Positions 53,605 to 62,916 of a DNA stretch of 64,000 bases are shown one piece after another. Every line of letters begins with the position of its first letter. Position 1 is the first letter of the stretch. The position numbers and the translations under genes are program-made. Below the pieces are notes generated by a model, which saw only the letters and a list, made by a program, of their open reading frames with translations, had not been told where the DNA came from and made no database searches. The stretch covers positions 1 to 64,000 of the forward strand of contig JARGNG010000020.1 of assembly GCA_029213265.1 (NCBI GenBank), read 5' to 3'. The stretch comes from Verrucomicrobiales bacterium. GTDB taxonomy: Bacteria; Verrucomicrobiota; Verrucomicrobiia; Verrucomicrobiales; DEV007.

Positions 53605-53684
53605 GATAAAAATGGATTCAGGGGTGAGAGGTCGAATCAGGACCGTATTTCTACTCTGTATTGTCTCTCAATGACGGTTCGTGA

Positions 53685-56600
53685 CTACTGCGCGGTGCTG
53701 AGATCTGAAAGTGGATACCCGAACAGGTAGTAACTGGAATACTTGTTCGTGCCGGGCTCAAAGACGTAAAAGGTCACGCCGGATTTTCCGACTTTGGAAT
53801 CTCTTGCAAGGCGACGGCGGTCATTCTCTTTCCCATCTTCGCCATCAACGGCGTCTTCCAGCCCGATCGAGAGCAACTGGCCCTCGTATCCATCATAATC
53901 GTAGAGCCCGTAAGCACGGAAGAAGGAATCGTAGGTTTCGGAGAATGCAAAGTTTGCAAACGGGAATCCGGGATCCACCGGAGGGATGATCGGATCAATC
54001 GGATCAATCGGATCAATCGGAGGTGCATCACCCGCGTAATAGATATTGTAGAGACCGAAGCTGTTGGTCGGATAGGCGCCGACAGGTGTGAAATCCCCCT
54101 GGGGCTCACCATCCGGGCCGGAGGCAAAGGTGTGCTCTACAGCAATCGTCTCATCGCTACGCGTTGAACCGGGAGCAGGAGTTCTCGAATACTCGGTATT
54201 GTTGAGAGTCGTTCCGCTCGCGATCATGTTCGCGGAAGAGTCCGGCATGTAGAAACGCAGCTCACTACCAGCACCGAATCCCGAACTGGTGATCACGGTA
54301 TCCGCATCCGTAATGAAGTTACCGGGACCTCCCGCAAACGGATTGTTTCTGCTCACAGCGATGTAGGTATTCCCCTCTTCGTAAGCAAAGAGATTCCCGT
54401 CATTCTTGGAATCAACGTGACCGACCAGTCCAGCCGTGGAGTTAAAATGCAATCCAGCACTGATGTAGATATCGCCCAGGCGAGTGCCCGCACCATTGTT
54501 GTTTCGACCTCCAAAGGCCTGACCTCCATGACCGATTTTCGACCAGGGATTATTGAGTCCGTCACCCCGTGTCAGGACAACACTGCCCCTCGCATCGATA
54601 TCAATGACTCCCACATGTTCACCGTCGGAATCATAGCCACCATGGCCGATCTGGCCATAAGCTTCCCTAGCTCCACCTCCGCCTTCGACCGTGACACTCT
54701 TCCCGGCCGAGACGGTCACATTTCCCGTGTGATCACCATCAGTGAAGGAACCACCATTTCCAATCTGCGCAGAGAGCCCGCGATAGTTGTCGTCATTTCG
54801 GGAAATTGTCGCATCGCCGCCTCCGCGGACGATGACGGCACCCGTCGCCGCAATCACCATAATATCTCCGGTATGCCCACCACTTCCAACGTCGTTATTC
54901 TGACCACCATTGTTACTCTGAGCGTCCGCATCAAAACCACCGTTCCCGATCTGAGCGAAACTTTCGCGACCACTGGAGATCTGACCGGTATTATCTAGGC
55001 CACCTGTCTGGGTTTCGGTATCGATAATGGTTTTCCCACCTTCGACCGTGATGTCGCCACCCGTCGAGATAACCGAAATGTTTCCACTGAAAGACTCAGC
55101 TCGTGCCCAGTAACCACCGTTTCCTACCATTCCGTAGGCACCGCGGGGACTTGAGCCGGCGATGACATCGATATCGCCCCCTGCTGTAAGGGAAATATCG
55201 CCGCTATGACTTCCACCATTGAGGAATCCTCCGTGTCCAATCTGGCCGTAGGATCCGCGAGCCATGTCGTCGTTACCGGCAAGGGCAACCGAAGGATCGC
55301 TCCCGCGAGCACCGACCACATTCCCGTCGCGGCCTCCGCCGAGAACCTCGGCAGATCCGGCCACGTTGATCGTGATCGTTCCGCTGTTCCCCAGGTCACC
55401 ACCTCGAAGTTGGTCATTATTCTGACCGTCAGCCTCGACGCCACCATGTCCGATCTGACCGTAGTCTTCCCGGCCTTCTCCACCGATCACCTTGAGGTTA
55501 CCGCCGCCGGTGACAGTGATATCGCCAACATGATCACCACGGGAACCGAAGCCACCGTGACCAACTTGAGCGAAGTTACGAATCCCCTGGCTCTGATCGT
55601 CCTGGCTGTTGTCGCCCTGGATGAAACCTCCGGTCATTCCGGGACCAACCTGATGGGTTCCGTTCCCATACAAAGTCCCGGCTCCTACCGTGTCCTGGAA
55701 ATTCTGAACCTGAATCTCGACAAACTGTCCGACAGCGACCGCCGGCTCAATATCAGCCGCCTGGATGGTGATATCCCCACCTGCGTTGATCGTAATATTT
55801 CCGCGGTGACCGTTTCCATCCACTCCGCCGCGATAGTCTCCCGAGCGACCACCATGACCGATCTGAGCAAAACTGTCTTCTGCGGAGAGAACGGCAGCCG
55901 GGAAGGTCCAAACCTCGCCGTCAGCGCGAATCTGCTGATTCAGTCGTCCGTAGTGCTGGCTGTATCCCTGGCCGGGTGACGGCCGGGCACCAACCCCGCC
56001 CTGAATTACCAGCGCCTCGTTCGCAGCAATCACATCACCGCCATTACCGGTGACCAGATCAAGAGTATTCTGAGGGTTTGCGTTGTTCCAGTTCGTAACG
56101 AGGTCAGTGAGCGTCAGCGTTCCGTCTCCCGTCAAGGTAATCGGTGCGGTCGCGTTGATATTCGTCGAACGCAAAACCACAGCCTCGGAGGCTCCGCCAG
56201 GCGTGCCCGTGAAAAAGTTATACGGCGTTACGTAGATGACGGACCCGTTCGCCAGCACCTGCGTTCCATCACCGGCAGCAAGCGTTACGGTCGGCTCGAC
56301 ACCCGAGACATTCGCATTCCAGTTGGCAACCAGGGTGGTGAGATTATCGGTACCGTTACCGACGATAAACACGTCATCCGTATTTCCCGTATCATTGAAA
56401 TCATCCGCAACGACCACGACTCCGGTTCCGGGGCCTCCTGCCTCGAGCTCAAAAGCACCGGCAAAGAGAGGGTCTTTGGAGGTATAGGTATTGAGAACAT
56501 TTCCAATGTTGGGGTTACCGGCACCGTTGTCCTCAAAGAGTCGAAGCGGGATCGGCGCACCGGCTGTCGCCTCCATCGCACCGAGAAAGGTCAGGTTTCC

Positions 56601-59600
56601 ACCAGCGGAAACGGAGATATCAGATTCGCCGTTTCCATAGTCAATCCCGAGGCCATCGCCCTCCGCTCCGGAGTTATTCCAGTTGTCGGCACTGTTGTTG
56701 TTGTGAGTCGCGTCATATCCACCATGACCGACCATGGCCCAGTTGCGGTAACCGGTTCTGCCATTGTCCTCAGCGCTGTTCAAGCGGGGCGTTCCCAGCG
56801 AGTTGGTATTATTGTCTGAAGCATTGTTTTCAACGGTGACGGCATCCCAACCGCCGCGAGCTTCGAACTCAACATTTCCGCCTGCAGTAACATCGATCGT
56901 TCCGTGGTGATCCCCTTTCGAATGACGACCACCATGACCAATCATGGTCCAGTTGTCATATCCGTTCGATTCAAGGAAAGTCTGGCCTTCGCGAAGCGAG
57001 TCAGCCCCTGCCTTAAAGGAGATATCCCCGCCGGCGTCGACAACAATCGCTCCGTTGTGGCCCTGCTGATCGGCGGAAGTCGCGCCGCCACCAATAAGCG
57101 CTCCATTGGTGAGAACGCCCGGATCAAGAACATCGGCTTGCTGAAAGTATCCACCATGACCAATCTGGGAAAAGGCGTAGGGACGAGGGGAAAACCCACT
57201 GCGGAAAGTAATATCCCCACCTGCGATCACAGTCACCGTTCCACTGTGGGTGCCGTTTGCCTGATTGTTCCGCTGCCGGCCGTTATTCCATGTACTGCCA
57301 TCCTCACCACGACCACCATGTCCAACCATCGCGTAGGATTCGGCGCGGCCCGCGTAAAACTCGATATTTCCGGAAGCCCGGACGTCAATATCTCCCGTGC
57401 TACCACCCTGATAACGGGTTCCCCCGTGACCAATCTGAACATGGGCGCGCTGCCCGCGGTTCGTAATGTCACGACCCCGCTCATTCACCTGATCGGCATC
57501 ACGATCAAAAATGATATCACCGCTCTCCGCAATCACCGTAACATCACCGCCATGATCTCCGTGAGTGGAACGCCCCCCATGTCCCAGCATGGCATAGGCA
57601 TCCGTTCCATTTCCGGCACGAAACTCGATTCCCAGCGCGGAAGTCACCGAAATATTTCCCTGGTGACCAAAAGCTTCTCCGGACAGAGGGTTAATACGAA
57701 TCCCGTCACCAGCAACACTGGTGTTGTTGATCGTAACATCCGCGCCAGCAGCCCCGGTAGGAAGAATCACTCCGTTTCGGCGCGGAAGCTGCATATTGTC
57801 CGTGTAGTCGGAATCAAAACCGCCATGACCAATTTGCGCATGGCTTTGGTCACGGTTTTGACGCCATCTCCAGTCATTCGAGTTGGCGGGACCACCGATC
57901 GCTGAATCCGGAGCGGCCTCCACCGAGATTCCACCAGTCGTAGTGGTGACGTCGATATTTCCGGAATGAGAACCCCGAACCCGCTCACCACCATGTCCAA
58001 TCTGTGTGTGAGCCGCGTTGTAGCGGCCGGCCTCCATGCTGAGAACGCCGGCATTCACCGTGATATTTCCTGACATCTCTCCCCAGATACTCCGGCGGGA
58101 TTCAACACCCACGCCCGGGGCTCCTGGAAAGCCCAGCCCACCGTAAAAAGTGGACGGGTTGAAGTTGTGCGAAGCGGCAAAATTCACAGTAGCCGCGCGA
58201 TCCGGATCATCATGGCCGAGCCCGCCGTGACCAATTTTCGTAAACGACTCGGCTCGATTCGAAACCAGAGTCACCGAACGACCCGCATTCACCGTAATAT
58301 TCCCGCTGTTGTGCCCGTTTCCGACTGAAATGTGACCGCTGTCGCTGCCGTAGTCCGTTCCCCCGCGATTCTCGTGACCATCATCCTGTTCGCGCTGACC
58401 GCCGTGACCGATCATCACGTAGGCACGATCATTGTTTTTGAATCCTTCCTCCGCACTGACATTGGATCCGGGAAGAAGAAGAACATCCCGCTTCCCGTAG
58501 GCATTGATATCACCCTGAACACCTGTCAGATAGTCGATGTCTGCGGCGGTGTTGGTCGTGTTATCGAAAGTCAGAGGCGTGTAGGCGTTGACCGTTTGAG
58601 ATCCATCACCGGACGTCAGAGAAATCGTATTGGTCGGGTTGGCCGTGTTCCAGGCGGCAATCAGAGCATCCACAGTAGTTCCCGCGTCAGCGATCAGGTT
58701 AATCGGCCCACCACCAGGGGCATCAGCCGTAATCGTAATTGCCGTAGTCAGGCCCGCAGGCGTACCGGCAAACACTGCCGCTGTGCCGCCGTCATCACGC
58801 AGAGCAACTCCACGAAGATCATTTTCGCGGCGAAAGCCAAGCTGCGTAAACCGGTCATTCCCCTGACCGGCGCGAAGGATGATATCGTGTCCAAATGCAT
58901 TGGTCTCACCGCGGGCGCTTCCCACTTCGACAGGCTCAATGCCCGCATCATTCAAAAGGATGGAACCATCGTTCGTGCCCCACTCTCCATAAGTCCCGGC
59001 AATCACATCGGCCGCTGAGACGCTTGGACCGGAGGAACCGGATCCCGGATTGGTGGGATCAAACCCGAAAGCTGCGGCATTGCCACCATCCCAACCCGCA
59101 ACAAGAGTGATGTTTCCTGTATTGAGCAGGTCTGTCGTTCCGTGGTTTTTGATATCGCCATTCACTGAGATATTTCCGTGCGCGAAGAAGGCAAGAGAGT
59201 TCGGACTGTCATACACGATATTGGCACCCGACTGGATACTGATATTTCCCGGAGAAGTTCCCGCACTCGCCGTGTGGATGACGACGTTGTTCTGAAGAAC
59301 CGCACGAACCAGATCATCATCCGTAATGGTCGCTCCAATATTCGGCCCGATCGACACATCCGTAGGGTCGAGGAGAAGTGTTCCCGTCTGCCCGCTTACC
59401 GCTGCCGTGGAAACACGTCCGCGATAGCTCAAATTCTGTGCACCGGATACTTCGACAAAACCACCACTTCCAACACTGCCGAGCGCCTGTGCGGAAATCT
59501 GTCCACCAAACATGGTGTCGCCGTCCGCCCAGAGAATCACCTTACCGGCCGAACCACCAGTTCCGTCTGCAAGAATCACCGAACCATTTTCCACTGTGGT

Positions 59601-60854
59601 TGTTTCCGCGTTGCGGATGTCAGTCGCATTCCCCTGGAAACCGCCGCCAATGCGAACGCTGCCCCCGGTTACACCCGACGCATCAATCCGGGCAGTCGAG
59701 CCGACCACCACTTCGTTTCCGGACACATCAACGGAACCACCGCTTCCGGAAGCTCCGCCCACGTTGATCGATCCGCCAACCGAAGAAAAACTGCCTCCGG
59801 AAATGGAAACCGAACCACCTACCGCGCCGCTCGCGCTGATGGCGGTGGTGTCGGAGATCAAAACCTCGCGACCTGTGACAGAAACCGAACCGCCATTCCT
59901 CCCGGGCTCACCGGAAGCATCAACAGAACCTCCCGAAAGAGAAACACGTCCTCCCTCGATATTGACCTCGCCTCCTGCCCCACCGGGACTGCGGGCAATC
60001 AGCTGACCGGTATTGACCACGCTTCCGCGGGATCCGGCACTCAGAGTGAGTTTACCACCTTTAAAATTGTATCCACTGGCGCGGACGATGCCATCATTTT
60101 TGATCGCCAGAGCATACACGTTGCCGTGAGCCTTGAGTTCAGCAGCAGCCCCGTTGATTTCCCCGGAGTTGTCGATCCCGACTCCTCCACCGGCTCCTCC
60201 GGCCAGAACAGAGATCATTCCACCGGAGGCAGTGTGATCCACAATGATATCTCCACCCGCTCCGAATGCGACGTTGCCGTCCGGTGCATTCACCGTTCCG
60301 TAGTTCTGAAGAAAGTTACCCAGCAGGACAACGTCGCCGCCCGTAATCGCCCCGTAGTTGCTAACGCCTGCTCCCGTATTTCCCCGATACCGGATTGATC
60401 CACCGTTTAAAAAGTCGCTGTCTTTCGTGTCCAGGGTGGAAAGAGTCAGAAGTCCCCCGACATCGACCGTCCCGCCACTGTGAACCACAATCCCGTTCGG
60501 GTTGATCAGAATCACTCCGCCGTTTGATTTCAGCTGCCCGTAAATCGCGGTGGGATTTCCCGTAACAACCCGGTTCAGCGCAACCGAGTTTCGTCCCGGC
60601 TGCGAAAAATTGGTGACCTCTCCGTTTTGAATCGAGAACGACTGCCAGTTGATCACGGCCCGGTTGCTGGACTGATTGATATTCACCCGTTTCGTTCCCA
60701 AACCGTTGATATTCACGTTACCGGCTCGCACGTTTGGACCCTGAGGGTTGGCCTGCACAGAAACTGGAAACAGGGAAAGACCCGGCATCAAAAAAGCGAG
60801 AATCAGAAATTGGAAAACCAAATTTCTTCGCAGGGAGGGAATGATTGTTCTCAT
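53685..60854 (-). CDS. TpsA-like giant exoprotein, paralog 2, 2389 aa
   Basis: ANPQGPNVRAGNVNINGLGTKRVNINQSSNRAVINWQSFSIQNGEVTNFSQPGRNSVALNRVVTGNPTAIYGQLKSNGGVILINPNGIVVHSGG; ~20 [IV]GHGG-type repeats; C-term shared with paralog 1. Confidence 0.92.
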   Translation of the reverse strand: MRTIIPSLRRNLVFQFLILAFLMPGLSLFPVSVQANPQGPNVRAGNVNINGLGTKRVNINQSSNRAVINWQSFSIQNGEVTNFSQPGRNSVALNRVVTGNPTAIYGQLKSNGGVILINPNGIVVHSGGTVDVGGLLTLSTLDTKDSDFLNGGSIRYRGNTGAGVSNYGAITGGDVVLLGNFLQNYGTVNAPDGNVAFGAGGDIIVDHTASGGMISVLAGGAGGGVGIDNSGEINGAAAELKAHGNVYALAIKNDGIVRASGYNFKGGKLTLSAGSRGSVVNTGQLIARSPGGAGGEVNIEGGRVSLSGGSVDASGEPGRNGGSVSVTGREVLISDTTAISASGAVGGSVSISGGSFSSVGGSINVGGASGSGGSVDVSGNEVVVGSTARIDASGVTGGSVRIGGGFQGNATDIRNAETTTVENGSVILADGTGGSAGKVILWADGDTMFGGQISAQALGSVGSGGFVEVSGAQNLSYRGRVSTAAVSGQTGTLLLDPTDVSIGPNIGATITDDDLVRAVLQNNVVIHTASAGTSPGNISIQSGANIVYDSPNSLAFFAHGNISVNGDIKNHGTTDLLNTGNITLVAGWDGGNAAAFGFDPTNPGSGSSGPSVSAADVIAGTYGEWGTNDGSILLNDAGIEPVEVGSARGETNAFGHDIILRAGQGNDRFTQLGFRRENDLRGVALRDDGGTAAVFAGTPAGLTTAITITADAPGGGPINLIADAGTTVDALIAAWNTANPTNTISLTSGDGSQTVNAYTPLTFDNTTNTAADIDYLTGVQGDINAYGKRDVLLLPGSNVSAEEGFKNNDRAYVMIGHGGQREQDDGHENRGGTDYGSDSGHISVGNGHNSGNITVNAGRSVTLVSNRAESFTKIGHGGLGHDDPDRAATVNFAASHNFNPSTFYGGLGFPGAPGVGVESRRSIWGEMSGNITVNAGVLSMEAGRYNAAHTQIGHGGERVRGSHSGNIDVTTTTGGISVEAAPDSAIGGPANSNDWRWRQNRDQSHAQIGHGGFDSDYTDNMQLPRRNGVILPTGAAGADVTINNTSVAGDGIRINPLSGEAFGHQGNISVTSALGIEFRAGNGTDAYAMLGHGGRSTHGDHGGDVTVIAESGDIIFDRDADQVNERGRDITNRGQRAHVQIGHGGTRYQGGSTGDIDVRASGNIEFYAGRAESYAMVGHGGRGEDGSTWNNGRQRNNQANGTHSGTVTVIAGGDITFRSGFSPRPYAFSQIGHGGYFQQADVLDPGVLTNGALIGGGATSADQQGHNGAIVVDAGGDISFKAGADSLREGQTFLESNGYDNWTMIGHGGRHSKGDHHGTIDVTAGGNVEFEARGGWDAVTVENNASDNNTNSLGTPRLNSAEDNGRTGYRNWAMVGHGGYDATHNNNSADNWNNSGAEGDGLGIDYGNGESDISVSAGGNLTFLGAMEATAGAPIPLRLFEDNGAGNPNIGNVLNTYTSKDPLFAGAFELEAGGPGTGVVVVADDFNDTGNTDDVFIVGNGTDNLTTLVANWNANVSGVEPTVTLAAGDGTQVLANGSVIYVTPYNFFTGTPGGASEAVVLRSTNINATAPITLTGDGTLTLTDLVTNWNNANPQNTLDLVTGNGGDVIAANEALVIQGGVGARPSPGQGYSQHYGRLNQQIRADGEVWTFPAAVLSAEDSFAQIGHGGRSGDYRGGVDGNGHRGNITINAGGDITIQAADIEPAVAVGQFVEIQVQNFQDTVGAGTLYGNGTHQVGPGMTGGFIQGDNSQDDQSQGIRNFAQVGHGGFGSRGDHVGDITVTGGGNLKVIGGEGREDYGQIGHGGVEADGQNNDQLRGGDLGNSGTITINVAGSAEVLGGGRDGNVVGARGSDPSVALAGNDDMARGSYGQIGHGGFLNGGSHSGDISLTAGGDIDVIAGSSPRGAYGMVGNGGYWARAESFSGNISVISTGGDITVEGGKTIIDTETQTGGLDNTGQISSGRESFAQIGNGGFDADAQSNNGGQNNDVGSGGHTGDIMVIAATGAVIVRGGGDATISRNDDNYRGLSAQIGNGGSFTDGDHTGNVTVSAGKSVTVEGGGGAREAYGQIGHGGYDSDGEHVGVIDIDARGSVVLTRGDGLNNPWSKIGHGGQAFGGRNNNGAGTRLGDIYISAGLHFNSTAGLVGHVDSKNDGNLFAYEEGNTYIAVSRNNPFAGGPGNFITDADTVITSSGFGAGSELRFYMPDSSANMIASGTTLNNTEYSRTPAPGSTRSDETIAVEHTFASGPDGEPQGDFTPVGAYPTNSFGLYNIYYAGDAPPIDPIDPIDPIIPPVDPGFPFANFAFSETYDSFFRAYGLYDYDGYEGQLLSIGLEDAVDGEDGKENDRRRLARDSKVGKSGVTFYVFEPGTNKYSSYYLFGYPLSDLSTAQ
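53991..54020. repeat. 9-bp tandem repeat (CGGATCAAT) encoding PIDPIDPID hinge in TpsA paralog 2
   Basis: cggatcaatcggatcaatcggatcaatcgg = three copies plus partial. Confidence 0.85.
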
Positions 60855-61154
60855 CGTAGTTAGGGGAGTTGGTTGGCGTAGAAGGCAAAAACCTATCCCA
60901 CACCATCAACCATAACGGTATAAACCCTATGGAATGACAGCATCAGAGGCGGTTGTAAATTCAAATTTCAGGAAATTTTGCCTTACGTTTCATTGATGTT
61001 TGTCATCCCCGCAAGAGGCGTGACACATCGAAGGTGAACTTTTTTCGAAGTTTTTCTCAAATCTGCTTTAGATAACTTAAATAAATCTGGCTATACTGGT
61101 AATTAGAAGCCTCGGGGAATCCTCACGAAAAAAGAATGCAAAATCCCCCTGCTT

Positions 61155-61847
61155 TCAGGCATTCGCCGCGTAAACGCTGCTGATTCCGCCCAGTTGAGGA
61201 AACCAGGAACCATCCGAAAATCCGCAGCCTTCGATCAGGTTCAGCATGGATTCTCCGGAAGGGAACCGTTCAATCGAATCTCCAAGATACGCGTAGGCTT
61301 CCCTGTTTCCGGTCAGGAGCCCTGCGATGACGGGCAGGACACGATGGAGATACCACCGGTAGGGCCCGCGTAAGAGAGGATTTCGGGGAAGGGAAAAATC
61401 AAGAATGACCAGCCGCCCGCCCGGCTTAAGCACACGGGAGAACTCCCAGAGTGCTCCGGACCAGTCTGCCATATTTCGCAATCCGTAACCGATCGTCAGG
61501 GCATCGATCGAATGATCGGGAAAAGGAAGTGCGAGTCCGTCTGCAACAAGCAGGTTTTTGAGACCGCGTTTTCCGGCCTCCGCCAGCATCGGGGCACAGA
61601 AATCGGACCCAATCACCGTCGCATCGGGGTTGGCCCGCTGAACCGCCTGGGCCAGATCGCCGCTTCCCGTCGCCACATCCAGAACCAGGGAAGGCTGCGA
61701 AGCGGCCACAATTTCCGCGACTTTTTTTCTCCAGATCACATCGATTCCGAGACTGAGAAAGTGGTTCGTCATCACATAGCGCTTTGCGATTGACGAAAAG
61801 GCCCGGTGGACGAATTCGGGATTCTGGTCCCGGGAAGCGGTGTTCAT
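61155..61847 (-). CDS. ubiE: demethylmenaquinone/ubiquinone C-methyltransferase (MenG/UbiE)
   Basis: VHRAFSSIAKRYVMTNHFLSLGIDVIWRKKVAEIV...LVLDVATGSGDLAQAVQRANPDATVIGSDFCAPML...GYGLRNMADW...GGRLVILDFSLP. Confidence 0.92.
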   Translation of the reverse strand: MNTASRDQNPEFVHRAFSSIAKRYVMTNHFLSLGIDVIWRKKVAEIVAASQPSLVLDVATGSGDLAQAVQRANPDATVIGSDFCAPMLAEAGKRGLKNLLVADGLALPFPDHSIDALTIGYGLRNMADWSGALWEFSRVLKPGGRLVILDFSLPRNPLLRGPYRWYLHRVLPVIAGLLTGNREAYAYLGDSIERFPSGESMLNLIEGCGFSDGSWFPQLGGISSVYAANA

Positions 61848-61893
61848 TCGAAGATACCTACGATCCGGCCCGTCGCAAGGACGGCGGAAAAAG

Positions 61894-61977
61894 TGCTCAC
61901 GAGAGGACTCGAACCTCCACGGGTTTAACCCCACTAGAACCTGAATCTAGCGCGTCTACCAATTCCGCCACGTGAGC
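61894..61977 (-). tRNA. tRNA-Leu (anticodon CAG)
   Basis: GCTCACGTGGCGGAATTGGTAGACGCGCTAGATTCAGGTTCTAGTGGGGTTAAACCCGTGGAGGTTCGAGTCCTCTCGTGAGCA; 7-bp acceptor stem, long variable arm, TTCGAGTCC T-arm; CCA not encoded. Confidence 0.96.
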
Positions 61978-62146
61978 AGCTTAGAATCGCGGGGCGCTAA
62001 GAAACATGGAATTCCCCCCATGACAACCGGTTTTATTTGCCGGAGGGACCTTTCCCTGACACGCTGGCGGAATCGAATCGACCCTGCAAAACTGGAAGCT
62101 TCCCACTCTGTATCACTGGCGTGATTCGGAATCACGCACGGTCGCG

Positions 62147-62776
62147 ATGCAAATGGCGCTTGATGAGGCGCTCTTTCGCCACGCGGGGGAATCCGGTGAT
62201 GCGGTTGCCCGATTCTATGGATGGGATCAGCCCGCGACAACCTTTGGCTACTTCACGCCTGCGGGCGAAGTTCCCGCCTCCGGCGCGATCCGACGATATA
62301 CCGGTGGTGGAAAAGTCGAGCACGGGGAGGACCTGACCTTCCTCCTCGCGATCCCGGCCGGGGCAGAAGCAGCCCACTCATCCAGCGAAGAGCGCTACTA
62401 CTGGATTCACTCCGCCCTTGCAGAAGCACTCTGCCAATCAGGATTCCCTGCGGAGCTGGAAACAAAGACGCTGACAACCACTCCCGGGCCGTGCTTTCAG
62501 AATCCGGTCACCTGGGACCTCCTCGCTCCGGACTCCCGACGCAAAATCGGGGGGGGGGCCCAACGCCGCACCCGTCGCGGAGTCATTCACCAGGGAAGCC
62601 TTCGGCTGCCCGCCCATTTCCGGGATCTCCACGCCGGGTGGATCGATCTGTTTTTGCAAGGGCTCAGCGAAAATCCATCCCCCTTTCCAGATCGGGAGAG
62701 AACCCGTGCTCTTCGAACTGCCGGGGAATTGGAGGTCTCCCGCTACGGCTCGCAGGATTGGAATGGCCAAAGATGA
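62147..62776 (+). CDS. lipoate-protein ligase A family (BPL/LPL) protein
   Basis: MALDEALFRHAGESGDAVARFYGWDQPATTFGYFTPAG...IRRYTGGGKVEHGEDLTFLLAIP...RRKIGGGAQRRTRRGVIHQGSL. Homologous-looking residues LQNWKLPTLYHWRDSESRTVA precede the ATG in frame. Confidence 0.82.
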   Translation: MQMALDEALFRHAGESGDAVARFYGWDQPATTFGYFTPAGEVPASGAIRRYTGGGKVEHGEDLTFLLAIPAGAEAAHSSSEERYYWIHSALAEALCQSGFPAELETKTLTTTPGPCFQNPVTWDLLAPDSRRKIGGGAQRRTRRGVIHQGSLRLPAHFRDLHAGWIDLFLQGLSENPSPFPDRERTRALRTAGELEVSRYGSQDWNGQR

Positions 62777-62916
62777 AGCTGGAAAAAATCGTCAGAACTC
62801 CCGCGAAATGATACTCTCCCGCCGAAGCGCCCCAAACCGCCTCCTGAATTCCCTTCGAATTTTGATGTGTGTTCTTTCTGATTTTATGGTAAGAGGAGGG
62901 TTCGGCTCGGTTCAGT

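Noticed and set aside
46612-60854. Many long plus-strand ORFs (e.g. 48064-49392, 49633-50625, 50722-51885, 59178-60398) opposite the TpsA genes
   Set aside because: Antisense shadows of GC-rich repetitive coding sequence; low-complexity S/T/R/I-rich translations with no family signature, while the minus frame is continuous with recognisable TPS domains.
46612-60854. CRISPR or DNA satellite interpretation of repeated ccaccatgaccgatctg-like strings
   Set aside because: Copies are diverged, irregularly spaced and in frame with the recurring QIGHGG protein motif, so they are coding repeats.
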